Part shown: piece by piece, positions 19,304 to 27,684 of the stretch
Position numbering within the stretch: position 1 is the stretch's first letter
Layout: every line of letters begins with the position of its first letter
Source: Pirellulales bacterium
GTDB taxonomy: Bacteria > Planctomycetota > Planctomycetia > Pirellulales > Lacipirellulaceae
Length of the DNA stretch: 64,000 bases
Assembly: GCA_019636345.1 (NCBI GenBank)
Contig: JAHBXQ010000005.1
Location: 62,001-126,000 of the forward strand
Direction: 5' to 3'
Made by a program: the position numbers and the translations under genes
The notes under the pieces: model-generated
The model's database searches: none
Told to the model about the DNA's origin: nothing
Seen by the model: the letters and a program-made list of their open reading frames with translations, nothing else

Positions 19304-19335
19304 GCGGCCAACCCTTGGGGGCAAGGGTTGGTCGC
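19304..19335 (+). terminator. hairpin, probable terminator
   Basis: 14-nt arms (19304-19317 and 19322-19335) with one G-T mismatch position form a 10-bp perfect inner stem CCAACCCTTG / CAAGGGTTGG with a 4-nt loop, 45 bp after the PEP-CTERM stop. No T-tract, so termination is inferred. Confidence 0.45.
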
Positions 19336-19408
19336 AGCCGTTAGGCCTCCGGCAAATCGACCAGTGGCGGCTGCTCAAATCCCCGTCCCCGCCGTAACAC
19401 CAGAGTGC

Positions 19409-20524
19409 ATGATGCGTCGCCCTCCCCGAGTGCCGTTCGTCGCTTCCGATGTCCCCGCCGTCCGGGGACGCAGTCCGCGGACGCCGTCGCCGGCCAATTC
19501 TCATCGAGCCTTCACGCTCGTCGAACTCTTGGTCGTGATCGCCATCATCGGCGTCTTGGTGGCGCTGCTGTTGCCGGCAATCCAGGCCGCTCGCGAAGCC
19601 GCTCGGCGAACCGACTGCATCAACCGCATGCGGCAGATCGGCATCGCCGCGATGAATTATCACGACGCCAACCGCAAGATGGTTCCTCACTCGACTGTGC
19701 CGACCCATCTGAGCAGTCAGGCCCGGTTGCTCCCCTACATGGAGAACAAGGCGGTCCATAACCTCGTCAACCAGACCACGCACTGGCGCGACGTGAGCAA
19801 TCGCGAAGCATTGCTCACTCCGGTCGAGTTCTTCCGCTGCCCCAGTCAGGCTTCCATGGAATGGACCGACATGGGCCACCTGAGTTGGTGGACCGCCGGC
19901 CCCAAGGAGGACAACCTGCGGTGCCATTACGTAGGCAATCTCGGCGCTCGCCCCGGGCCCGCTGACCCCGGCATCAACAACTCCAACGGCTGCCCAGCAG
20001 CCGGCGGGGGACGCGGCGGCGGAACCTTCACCTACCCGCAGAGCACCTATTACCAACAATCCTGCGATCTCGACGGCAACCCCAGCGGCAGCTCCGGCGG
20101 CGTCGCCACTAACGGCGTCATCTTCCCCAACAGCAACATCGACTTCCGCAACGTCACCGACGGCACGGCCCAGACGATTATGTACGGCGAGTGCTCGTGG
20201 GTCGTCGGCCTGCAGTATCCGTGGATCGTCGGCGCCGTCTCGTGGGGAGGCACGTCCGACAGCGCCTACGGCTGGGTCCACAATGCCAAGAACATCTACC
20301 ACCCGATCAACTCGAAGGCGTTCACCGCCGACCCGACCAGTTCGGCTTGGACGCCGGTGGCCAACGTCACCAACGTCAGCCTCGGCAGCATGCACCCGGG
20401 GGGTACGCACGTGCTGATGTGCGACGCGTCGGCCCATTTTCTGAGCGAAAGCATCGACCTGGAGGGAGTCTACCGACCGCTGGCCAGTCGCGACTCCGGG
20501 GAAGTCGTCAGCGGGGCGTTCTGA
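19409..20524 (+). CDS. DUF1559 prepilin-like secreted protein
   Basis: 371 aa from ATG 19409 (a second ATG follows at 19412). The N-terminal methylation/cleavage motif is present as AFTLVELLVVIAIIGVLVAL, then LLPAIQAAREAARRTDC, the fixed start of the planctomycete DUF1559 family. The C-terminus carries SMHPGGTHVLMCDASAHF, the H-x9-D(G/A)S signature in which the usual DGS is DAS. The mature protein should be a type IV pilin-like surface protein processed by a prepilin peptidase that is not in this window. It is clearly paralogous to the gene at 21167 (shared SSQARLLPYMENKAVH) with a small lipoprotein gene between them. The function of this very expanded family is unknown. Confidence 0.9.
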   Translation: MMRRPPRVPFVASDVPAVRGRSPRTPSPANSHRAFTLVELLVVIAIIGVLVALLLPAIQAAREAARRTDCINRMRQIGIAAMNYHDANRKMVPHSTVPTHLSSQARLLPYMENKAVHNLVNQTTHWRDVSNREALLTPVEFFRCPSQASMEWTDMGHLSWWTAGPKEDNLRCHYVGNLGARPGPADPGINNSNGCPAAGGGRGGGTFTYPQSTYYQQSCDLDGNPSGSSGGVATNGVIFPNSNIDFRNVTDGTAQTIMYGECSWVVGLQYPWIVGAVSWGGTSDSAYGWVHNAKNIYHPINSKAFTADPTSSAWTPVANVTNVSLGSMHPGGTHVLMCDASAHFLSESIDLEGVYRPLASRDSGEVVSGAF

Positions 20525-20587
20525 CCGACTTCTTAACGCCGGTTGTCGCCTGCGACCCTCCAGCCGCTGGAATTGAGACTCGAGCCC

Positions 20588-21064
20588 ATGTCGCTTCGCC
20601 TTCTCCCTCGCTCCCGACGACCGCGCAACTCTGTTTCGCCGGCCTGCCTCGGGCTGGTCGCGCTCGCCCTCGGAGCCTCCGCGGGCTGTTCCGGCTCAGA
20701 CGCCAAGTTGGCTCCAGTGACCGGCGTCGTGCGATTGGACGGCAAGCCCCTCGCCTCCGGTTTGGTCACGTCCTGGCCTGCCGGCGGTCGCAGCGCCTCG
20801 GGATGGATTCAAAGCGACGGAACCTTCAAGCTGGGTACGTTCGGCGAGGGGGACGGCGCCTTGATCGGCACGCACCGGCTCACGGTGACCGGCGCCTCGC
20901 AGACCGCGTCGGGACCGCCCGACTATGACAACGATCGGCCGGCGGCGCAATCTCGGAACACGCTCATCCCCGCGAAGTATTCCAACCCGGATTCGTCCGG
21001 ACTGTCGGTCGAGGTGAAGTCGGGCGTCAAAAACGTCGCCGAGCTAGAGCTCGCAACGAAGTAG
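20588..21064 (+). CDS. small lipoprotein of the planctomycete carboxypeptidase-regulatory-like type
   Basis: 158 aa from ATG 20588. The signal peptide ends in a lipobox-like LGASAGC, so acylation at Cys is likely. The mature part begins VTGVVRLDGKPLASGLV, the beta-sandwich found in many small planctomycete lipoproteins that accompany DUF1559 genes, and ends VKSGVKNVAELELATK. It lies between two DUF1559 paralogues on the same strand (gaps of 63 and 102 bp), so co-expression is likely. No catalytic residues are evident; role unknown. Confidence 0.8.
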   Translation: MSLRLLPRSRRPRNSVSPACLGLVALALGASAGCSGSDAKLAPVTGVVRLDGKPLASGLVTSWPAGGRSASGWIQSDGTFKLGTFGEGDGALIGTHRLTVTGASQTASGPPDYDNDRPAAQSRNTLIPAKYSNPDSSGLSVEVKSGVKNVAELELATK

Positions 21065-21166
21065 CCGCACCCGGCGTCGCCGCAGCGTTTCAATCCCCGC
21101 AACAGCGCCGACTTCGCGCGCCCGCGCCGGCAAGTGCCGCAATTCGGATCTAAAGGAGCGAGGACG

Positions 21167-22243
21167 ATGCCCGTCGCAGCAGCAATTCCGGCGGCCCGGC
21201 GCCGACGGTCGGGTTTCACGCTTGTCGAACTGCTTGTCGTGATCGCCATCATCGGGGTGCTCGTGGCCCTGCTGCTGCCGGCCATTCAAGCGGCCCGCGA
21301 AGCGGCGCGGAGAACGGACTGCATCAATCGCCTGCGGCAATCGTTGCTGGCGGCGCTCAACTACGAATCGGCGATCGGCAAGATCGTCACGCACGGCGAC
21401 GTGTACGTGGTGAACAACGCGCCGGCCGGCGCGCTGAGCAGCCAGGCTCGTCTGCTCCCCTACATGGAGAACAAGGCGGTTCACGATCTGGTGAACCAGA
21501 ACGCCCATTGGCGTGACAACTCGAATCGCCTCGCCCGCTTCACGCCCCTGCCGTTCTTGCGATGCCCCAGCGGCAAGGATCTGGAGCTCACGGAAGTCGA
21601 CGCCGGCATGAACGCCACGCTTCCGCCGGAGTTGAACGCCCTCCGCTGTCACTACGTGGGCAACATGGGCGCCCGGCCCGGTCCCCGCGAGGACGGAACC
21701 TCCTCGGGCTGCAATCCCCCAGGCGGCGGGCGCGGCGGCGGAACGTGGCCCTACCCGGCCAGCACCTACTATCAGGCTTCCTGCGCCGATCCCCCCGGCA
21801 CGTCGTCGGGAGGGGTCGCGATCAACGGCGTCATCTACCCCCTCAGCAAGTTGCGCATGGGCGCCATTTCGGACGGAACCTCGAACACGATCATGTACGG
21901 CGAGATGTCCTGGGACGTCGGTCCTCAGCAACCATGGATCGTCGGCAGCACCTCCCTCGACGGTTCGGACTGGGTGGGCGGGTCGCTCGGCTTCGTCTAC
22001 AACGCCAAGAACGTCCGTTACGCCGTCAACGGCAAGCGCCCGATCGAGGACGACGGCTCGGCGACGCTCGACCCTCCCGCTCCGTTGCTTACCGACATCA
22101 GCTTCGGCAGCTATCATCCCGGCGGCGCCCATGTCGGCATGTGCGACGGCTCGGCGGAGTTCGTCAGCGAGGACGCCGATCTCGAAGCCGTGCTCAAGCC
22201 GATGGCCAGCCGTTCCTCGGGCGACATCTTCGAACGGCAATAA
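21167..22243 (+). CDS. DUF1559 prepilin-like secreted protein (paralogue)
   Basis: 358 aa from ATG 21167, which has GGAG 9 nt upstream (TAAAGGAGCGAGGACGATG); the GTG 33 bp earlier lacks such a site. GFTLVELLVVIAIIGVLVAL with cleavage after Gly and Glu at +5, then LLPAIQAAREAARRTDC. SYHPGGAHVGMCDGSAEF is the C-terminal H-x9-DG signature. It closely resembles the gene at 19409 along its length (PYMENKAVH, RCHYVGN, GGGRGGGT, IMYGE), so the pair arose by local duplication. Probably exported and prepilin-processed; exact role unknown. Confidence 0.9.
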   Translation: MPVAAAIPAARRRRSGFTLVELLVVIAIIGVLVALLLPAIQAAREAARRTDCINRLRQSLLAALNYESAIGKIVTHGDVYVVNNAPAGALSSQARLLPYMENKAVHDLVNQNAHWRDNSNRLARFTPLPFLRCPSGKDLELTEVDAGMNATLPPELNALRCHYVGNMGARPGPREDGTSSGCNPPGGGRGGGTWPYPASTYYQASCADPPGTSSGGVAINGVIYPLSKLRMGAISDGTSNTIMYGEMSWDVGPQQPWIVGSTSLDGSDWVGGSLGFVYNAKNVRYAVNGKRPIEDDGSATLDPPAPLLTDISFGSYHPGGAHVGMCDGSAEFVSEDADLEAVLKPMASRSSGDIFERQ

Positions 22244-22314
22244 TCGGCAATTCGGTCCCGTGCGTCGCAGGCGCGATCCGAGGGCTTGGCAGCCCCGCGG
22301 TCCGGGCTCCGCTC

Positions 22315-22332
22315 GGGGCGCGCTCGCGCCCC
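22315..22332. terminator. hairpin between convergent genes
   Basis: GGGGCGC (22315-22321), loop GCTC, GCGCCCC (22326-22332), between the 3' ends of the DUF1559 gene (plus) and the phosphoesterase gene (minus). A bidirectional terminator is plausible, but there is no T-tract. Confidence 0.35.
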
Positions 22333-22342
22333 CGTTCAACCC

Positions 22343-25111
22343 TCAATCAAGCGGCGGCGCCGCCCCGTCGGCCTCGAACTCGTCGTCGTCGTCCTCCGTG
22401 ACTGAGATCGCCCACTCGGGGTACGGGTCGCCGGCGCCCCGCATCGCCCGCCACAGGATTCGGTTGAGTACGTCCTCCGGCGCCCGATCGACCTGTTTGA
22501 AGTTCAGTCGCGCCGACACCAGCGCGTCCTCGCGTAACATCGGATCGGCGATCTCGGCGACCGTCGGGTTCATCTCGTCCAGCGGCGTCTCGACCGGCAC
22601 GGCCGTGAACGGCGCCAGGTTCGGCTCGTCTTGGAAGCAGTCGAACATCGGGGTCGCGCTCGCGTCGAACTGGTTCATCGGCGGGAGGCCCAGAATCTGC
22701 TCGATCGTGCGAATGACGCTCGTCGTGTTGTATTGCGTGCCGACGACGGCGCCCCGTTTGGCGTAGGGGCTGGCGCACAGGGCGATCGTGCGGTACCCGC
22801 TCACGTGGTCCCAGCCGGCCTGGGGATCGTCTTCGATCGCAAAGATCGCCGTCTCGGGCCAGAACTTCGAGCGGCTGAACGCCTCGACGATCCGCCCCAG
22901 GGCCAAGTCGTTGTCGGCCATGCAGGCCGCCGGGGTCGGACAGCCGGGGCTCGTCCCGCTGGTGTGATCCTGCGGCAGGCAAATGATCACGAGCTGCGGC
23001 ATCTCGCCGGCGGCTTCGAACCGCTTGAGGTCGGCCAGCACGTAATCGGCTCGCCACTGGTCGGGAACCGACATGTTCCAGCCGACGAAATCGACGGGCG
23101 AAAAGGGCCGCAGGCTTTCGACGCTCGGCCACGACTCGAACACGACCTCGCTCCCGCCGGACTTCCACGCCCGATAGCACGCCGCGAAGTCGGGCTCGCC
23201 GGGGCGCGACTCGTCGCGCCACCGCACCGCAGGCCCCATGAACTCGCCGTAGTTGCGCAGCGTCACGCCGTGCTCGATCGCATTGTCCCACAAGAACCCG
23301 CTGGGGGCGTACGCCAGGGCGTCGTCCTCGTCGACCCCCATGCCGTCGGGATAGCTCCGCGGAAAACCCGCGAAGCTTTTTTCCATGTAGTCGGTCGAGT
23401 ACGCGGTCGTGCTCCACTGGTGCCCGTCGGCGCTCAGAATGCCGCTGCAATACGCGTTGTCCAGCAACACGAACTCCTCGGCCAGCTTGTGCTGATTGGG
23501 GGTGATGCGGCGGCCGAACACGCACAACTGCGGGTCGCCGTTCCCCTGCGGCAAGTCGCCCAGCACCTGATCGTACGTGCGATTCTCCTTGATGACGTAC
23601 ACGACGTGCTTGATCAAACTCGGCTCGCCGATGCGTCGGGGAATCGCCCGCGGCGGTTGGTCGGGGCGCGGCGGCAGGCGCGCCTCGGCGATCCGCGGGG
23701 CGCGCTGGTTGAGCGCGACCCGCTGCGACAGTTGCGCGAGCGTCTCCTCGTCGGGCAACGGAACCATCGAGACCGAGCCGAAATAGTGATGCGTGTTGAA
23801 TCCCTCGGCGTCGAGATCCGGATGACGCCGACGCTCGGTCGGCAATCCCTTCACGTTCGCGACGGCCAGTCGCCGGCGCCGCGGGTCGAACGCCAAGGCG
23901 CCGGGATACCAGCCGACGGGGATCAGCCCCGCCAAGCGCGACCGCGCGGGATCCTCGGCGCGGAACTCGAACGTCGCGATCGCGTTCTGCGAGCCGTTGG
24001 CCACGTACAGTCGCTCGCCGGACGAGTCGAACACGGCCGCGTTCGGCGCCGCGCCCAGCAGCTCCGCGGGACTCGCCTTGGCCCACAACGTCGCGACGAT
24101 CCGATCGGCGGCCGCGTCGATCACGGTCAGGGTGTCGCTGGCGGCGTTGCAGCACACGACCAGCCGGCGGTCGGGCGAAACGGCCAACCCGCTGGCGTGC
24201 AACCCGGTCGGAATCTCGGCGACGACCTCTCCCGCGGCGAGGTCGACGACGCTCGCCGAACCCTCGCTGGCGATGTGTCGGCGCGGATCGACCCGCACCG
24301 TCGTCCCCCGGCCGGCCGGGCCGGTCAGGTCGTCAGGCCCGGGGCGCCGACCTCCCCAATTGCTGACGTACGCCTTGCCGCCGACAAGCGCCACGTCGTA
24401 CGGAGCGACCCCGACGTCGAAGGTCCGCAGCACCTTGCCGTCGGTCGCGTCGAGTTCCAACAGGCGATTCGAAAGATTCCCGCACACGTACAGCCGAGCG
24501 CCGTCGCCGCTCTCGGCGATCCCCGCCGGGATTTCGGCCGCCCGGCGCGGGGCGTTCGCCGCCGGCAGCGGCCAGTAGTCCGCGGGAACGATCCGCCCCT
24601 CGGCCTCGACGCGAAAGACCTCGACGAGCCCCTCGACGTTGCTCAAGTAGAGTCGCGATCCGTCCCCCGAGAACCGCAGGCCGGTGTAGCTGACCTGGCT
24701 CTTGCGATCGGGCTGCAGAATGTTGGACGAGGCGGGTTTCGAGCGCACGATGCGGGCGTCGTCGCTTGGAAACGGAACCCGCTGGTTCACCTCCCCTGTT
24801 TCGGGATCGAGCACGACCAGCGCATTCGTTTTGCCGGTGACGACCAGCGTTCGTCCGTCGGGGGAGAGCGCAATCGCCTGCGGCCGCATCCCGGGCAGGT
24901 CGATCAGCTTGCCGTACGGCGTGACGATTTGATTGACCGGCGTCACCGCGGTCCCGTCGTCGCGCCGGCCGACCGTCGCGTCGGCGGCATGCAGGTCGGC
25001 GAGGCTCTCCTCGGCCCGAACGAACCCGTACGTCAGGCCGCACCACAGCAGCGCCCCAAGCGGCGCACGCCGCCCGCCGGAAAGGAAGTTACGCAGCATT
25101 GTGCCAACCAT
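22343..25111 (-). CDS. YncE-like beta-propeller fused to a phosphoesterase domain
   Basis: 922 aa from ATG 25111 (another ATG at 25099 gives the same signal peptide, LGALLWCGLTYGFVRAEE). The first half is a YVTN-type propeller: SPDGRTLVVTGKTNALVVLD, LRFSGDGSRLYLSNVEG, AVSPDRRLVVCCNAASDTL. From about residue 510 a phosphoesterase (PF04185-like) domain begins with HVVYVIKENRTYDQVLGDLP, followed by LDNAYCSGILSADGHQWSTT, LPQDHTSGTSPGCPTP and FAIEDDPQAGWDHVSGYR, the metal-ligand segments of this alkaline phosphatase-like superfamily. Such bifunctional propeller/phosphatase proteins are common in planctomycetes; the substrate is unknown. It is exported and follows the pseudopilin operon after a 254-bp gap. 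Confidence 0.87.
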   Translation of the reverse strand: MVGTMLRNFLSGGRRAPLGALLWCGLTYGFVRAEESLADLHAADATVGRRDDGTAVTPVNQIVTPYGKLIDLPGMRPQAIALSPDGRTLVVTGKTNALVVLDPETGEVNQRVPFPSDDARIVRSKPASSNILQPDRKSQVSYTGLRFSGDGSRLYLSNVEGLVEVFRVEAEGRIVPADYWPLPAANAPRRAAEIPAGIAESGDGARLYVCGNLSNRLLELDATDGKVLRTFDVGVAPYDVALVGGKAYVSNWGGRRPGPDDLTGPAGRGTTVRVDPRRHIASEGSASVVDLAAGEVVAEIPTGLHASGLAVSPDRRLVVCCNAASDTLTVIDAAADRIVATLWAKASPAELLGAAPNAAVFDSSGERLYVANGSQNAIATFEFRAEDPARSRLAGLIPVGWYPGALAFDPRRRRLAVANVKGLPTERRRHPDLDAEGFNTHHYFGSVSMVPLPDEETLAQLSQRVALNQRAPRIAEARLPPRPDQPPRAIPRRIGEPSLIKHVVYVIKENRTYDQVLGDLPQGNGDPQLCVFGRRITPNQHKLAEEFVLLDNAYCSGILSADGHQWSTTAYSTDYMEKSFAGFPRSYPDGMGVDEDDALAYAPSGFLWDNAIEHGVTLRNYGEFMGPAVRWRDESRPGEPDFAACYRAWKSGGSEVVFESWPSVESLRPFSPVDFVGWNMSVPDQWRADYVLADLKRFEAAGEMPQLVIICLPQDHTSGTSPGCPTPAACMADNDLALGRIVEAFSRSKFWPETAIFAIEDDPQAGWDHVSGYRTIALCASPYAKRGAVVGTQYNTTSVIRTIEQILGLPPMNQFDASATPMFDCFQDEPNLAPFTAVPVETPLDEMNPTVAEIADPMLREDALVSARLNFKQVDRAPEDVLNRILWRAMRGAGDPYPEWAISVTEDDDDEFEADGAAPPLD

Positions 25112-25365
25112 GCCGTACTTGACGTCAGTGAGCCGACCGAGCGGCGCGGCGCAACGACAGTCGCCGCCTGGGGACAGTGTAAAGTCGCCCCCCGGCGCCG
25201 GCCATCATGCGAAACGGCATTGTCGCAAATCTTCACGGAGGATCGTCCCCGGGTATTGCGCAAACAATCTGCGAGAATTCACCGGCGGAGCGTTACGAGG
25301 AACGCGAGTCGGGGCGGACTCCGCGGTGCTGCCGTCCGCTTGCCGGACGTCGCTCGCCGCTGCTC

Positions 25366-26319
25366 TCAATAGTGAGGATCTTTCAGCAGCTTGCCGTCGG
25401 CCCGATGGCCCAACTGGGCGAGCACCTCCGGTTCGAGGTTTTCGCTCACATGCCGGACCGAACCGTCGGCGAAGGCCGCCAGGAAGATGCCCGGGTGCGT
25501 ACTGCCGAACCCGCCGACGTGGAGCGGATCGACGCGAGTCTCGGCCGAACTTCCGGACGGCGAGCGCCGCTCGCGCGACTCGCGCCACGATTCGATCCGG
25601 CCCGTGTTCCGCAGCGTGGCGGGGGTCCCCGACGCCCACCCCAACCCGTTCTGTTCGTCGGGAAACATCTCGGCCAGCAGAATCGTCTGCGAACTGCCGT
25701 CGAGCATGTCGCGGTAACGGATTCGGCTGTTGAGGTAGAGCAGCCCCGTGTTCTTGGCGTCGATCGGCGCCTCCTCGTGATGATGACAGCCGGCGTAGGT
25801 GCTGTGGGCGAAGCCGCCCCGCTCGCTCCGCTCCCATCCTGGATACGAGGGGCACGTCATCAGCGCCAGCGACACCTCCCGCACCGCCTGATTCTGCGGC
25901 GCGTAAGCGCCCGCCTCCTGGTCGAACAGTCGATAGGCGTTGTACTGCTCGATGTACGGCAGGATTTGCACGACCCAGCTCACGTGGCGGCCGATCGGCT
26001 CGTTCCGCACCGGGCCGTCGGGGTTCAGGCACCCCGCGGGCAAAGACTCGCGACTGAACTCGTACCCGAGCACGGCCAAACCCAATTGGGCGACGTTGTT
26101 CTGACACGACGAACGCCGCGCCGCTTCGCGCGCCGCCTGAATCGCCGGCAACAGCATCGCCACCAAGACGCCGATGATGGCGATCACGACCAAAAGCTCG
26201 ACGAGAGTGAAAGCTGTCACTCGTCGCAATCGAACCCCGCGGCCCGCGCCGCTGTTCGCCGAAATCGGCGCCGCGGATTCGCCCCGGCGTTGGTCTCGAG
26301 TATGCGGGTTGGCGTTCAT
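25366..26319 (-). CDS. DUF1559 prepilin-like protein of the pseudopilin operon
   Basis: 317 aa from ATG 26319, with AGGAG 9 nt upstream; the ATG overlaps the stop of the preceding pseudopilin gene by 4 bp. The prepilin motif is TAFTLVELLVVIAIIGVLVA (cleavage after Ala rather than Gly), then LLPAIQAAREAARRSSC. The C-terminus has STHPGIFLAAFADGSVRH, the family signature. Unlike the two DUF1559 genes at 19-22 kb it is the last gene of a GspF/pseudopilin operon, which argues that at least this family member is a substrate or component of the pilus-like machine. The frame extends upstream to 26841 but that part is not coding. Confidence 0.9.
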   Translation of the reverse strand: MNANPHTRDQRRGESAAPISANSGAGRGVRLRRVTAFTLVELLVVIAIIGVLVAMLLPAIQAAREAARRSSCQNNVAQLGLAVLGYEFSRESLPAGCLNPDGPVRNEPIGRHVSWVVQILPYIEQYNAYRLFDQEAGAYAPQNQAVREVSLALMTCPSYPGWERSERGGFAHSTYAGCHHHEEAPIDAKNTGLLYLNSRIRYRDMLDGSSQTILLAEMFPDEQNGLGWASGTPATLRNTGRIESWRESRERRSPSGSSAETRVDPLHVGGFGSTHPGIFLAAFADGSVRHVSENLEPEVLAQLGHRADGKLLKDPHY

Positions 26320-26750
26320 GGCAGACGTTCTCCTGACGGGGACGAATTGAGAGGATGAATCGCGGTCAGCGAACTGCGGACCGAGCGCGGGGAGTCGGGG
26401 GCCAACGTCGCCGCGACGCGAATCCGGCGCGACTGCTCCGCGCCGGCGAGGGGCTCGACGGCAATGACGACTTCGCCGGCGGCGATCCCGGCAAGCGACT
26501 CGGCGTCGAGCCGCCAGGTCTCGCCGGCGTAACCCGGGTCGTCGGCCAAGGCGCCGACGGCTCGCACGAGCCCCGCCTCGACCAGCAGCACCGCCTGCCG
26601 CAGCTCGCTTTGGTCCTGGACGTCGTGCCGGGATCGCAGCCCGGCGCGCAGCATGTTCGCCGCCAGGGCGAACGCAACCGCCGCGCACGCCAGCGCAGCC
26701 ACGAGCGTCGCTCCCCGGCGCCGAAGAGAAGGGCGCACACCGTCGTTCAT
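26316..26750 (-). CDS. minor pseudopilin-like protein (GspK/PilX-like)
   Basis: 144 aa from ATG 26750, overlapping the upstream stop by 4 bp. The N-terminus LRRRGATLVAALACAAVAFA has a prepilin cleavage site after Gly but Ala where the +5 Glu normally stands, as in GspK/PilX-type minor subunits at the tip of the pseudopilus. One transmembrane helix follows, then a short periplasmic part with no recognised domain (LRQAVLLVEAGLVRAVGALA). Classic GspK is about twice as long, so family assignment is tentative, but the operon position between two other prepilin-like genes supports a minor pseudopilin. Confidence 0.75.
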   Translation of the reverse strand: MNDGVRPSLRRRGATLVAALACAAVAFALAANMLRAGLRSRHDVQDQSELRQAVLLVEAGLVRAVGALADDPGYAGETWRLDAESLAGIAAGEVVIAVEPLAGAEQSRRIRVAATLAPDSPRSVRSSLTAIHPLNSSPSGERLP

Positions 26751-27259
26751 GGCGAATCCTCCTCGGCGACGCCGATCGCGCGCCATCGCATGGGGGTCGC
26801 GGCGATCTGCAACTCGTAGGGCAAGAACGAGCTTTCGTCAAAGTCGAGCGGCGCGACCGTCAATTCGGCCCGCGGGGGCGACTCCGCCATCCGCAATTGG
26901 CACCGACGGCGCGGAGGAAAGACGTAGTATTCGCGACGTTCTTCCCCGCCGGCCAGCGGTTCGCTTCGTTCGACTCGTCGCCCGGCGACGCGCCACTCGA
27001 CGGTTCGCTCGGCGCCAAAGTCCAGCCGCAGCCGCTGCGGGTCCGGCTCGAAGGTCGCGTCCCGGCATGCGGCCAAATCGGCGCGAAACTGTCGCGACAG
27101 CCGCGCCGCCGTGCGCTGCAGGTCGACCTGCTCTGTCGCCGTCCGCTCGCTGTGCCTCGCCGTGGCGATCATTTGAATGCCGATCCCCAAGAGCGTCGTC
27201 GCAAACATGATGACGACGAGCGTCTCGACGAGCGAAGCTCCCCGCCGGAGGCGATTCAT
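26747..27259 (-). CDS. pseudopilin-like protein (GspJ/PilW-like)
   Basis: 170 aa from ATG 27259. Prepilin signal RRGASLVETLVVIMFATTLL with Gly cleavage site and Glu at +5, then an amphipathic helix (TEQVDLQRTAARLSRQFRADL) typical of GspJ-like subunits. The C-terminal part is beta-rich (VEWRVAGRRVERSEPLAGGE, REYYVFPPRRRCQLRM). Overlaps both neighbours by 4 bp (ATGA), so the three pseudopilin genes are translated as a coupled series. Role inferred: minor pseudopilin of the secretion/pilus machine encoded upstream. Confidence 0.78.
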   Translation of the reverse strand: MNRLRRGASLVETLVVIMFATTLLGIGIQMIATARHSERTATEQVDLQRTAARLSRQFRADLAACRDATFEPDPQRLRLDFGAERTVEWRVAGRRVERSEPLAGGEERREYYVFPPRRRCQLRMAESPPRAELTVAPLDFDESSFLPYELQIAATPMRWRAIGVAEEDSP

Positions 27260-27684
27260 GGCGATTCTCCCTGGGGACTGGCTGGCGAGTCGCCCTGTGC
27301 GATCAACCAGCCGACGAGAGCCCGCCGCCGCTCGCGCCCCGGCCCGTCGCTCCACTCCAGGCCCAGTTCGATTCGCGAGCCGTCGGCGTCGTCGCGCAGC
27401 AGACCGACGAGCCGCGGCTGGTCGAGGGCGTCGACAAGGCGGGGCGACGGCGCCAGATGTTCCAGCGCCGCCGCCGCCTCGTCGGGAGGGAGGAGCGTCA
27501 ATCGATCGAGTTGGTTGGAAAGCTCTTCGAGCACGAGTCGCTCGTGCCGCGTCGCGACCGCCAGCCGCCCCTGCTGGACGATGATCGTCGCGACGATTCC
27601 GACGGCGGTCGTCAGCACCCCCGCGGCGACGATGCATTCGACGAGCAGCGCCCCGCGTCGCTCTCGGCGGAGGAGACGATTCAT
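27256..27684 (-). CDS. pseudopilin-like protein (GspI/PilV-like)
   Basis: 142 aa from ATG 27684. Prepilin leader MNRLLRRERRG with cleavage before ALLVECIVAAGVLTTAVG (Glu at +5), the N-terminal helix, then a short soluble part with LVLEELSNQLDRLTLLP resembling the GspI start. Overlaps the GspF-like gene upstream and the next pseudopilin downstream by 4 bp each. Together these genes look like a minor-pseudopilin set (I, J, K order). Confidence 0.78.
   Translation of the reverse strand: MNRLLRRERRGALLVECIVAAGVLTTAVGIVATIIVQQGRLAVATRHERLVLEELSNQLDRLTLLPPDEAAAALEHLAPSPRLVDALDQPRLVGLLRDDADGSRIELGLEWSDGPGRERRRALVGWLIAQGDSPASPQGESP

Noticed and set aside
22631-25372. A 913-codon open frame on the plus strand opposite the propeller/phosphoesterase gene
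   Set aside because: It is a by-product of high GC at third positions; the text is Arg/Gly/His-rich with no domain, while the minus strand gives clear propeller and phosphoesterase motifs.
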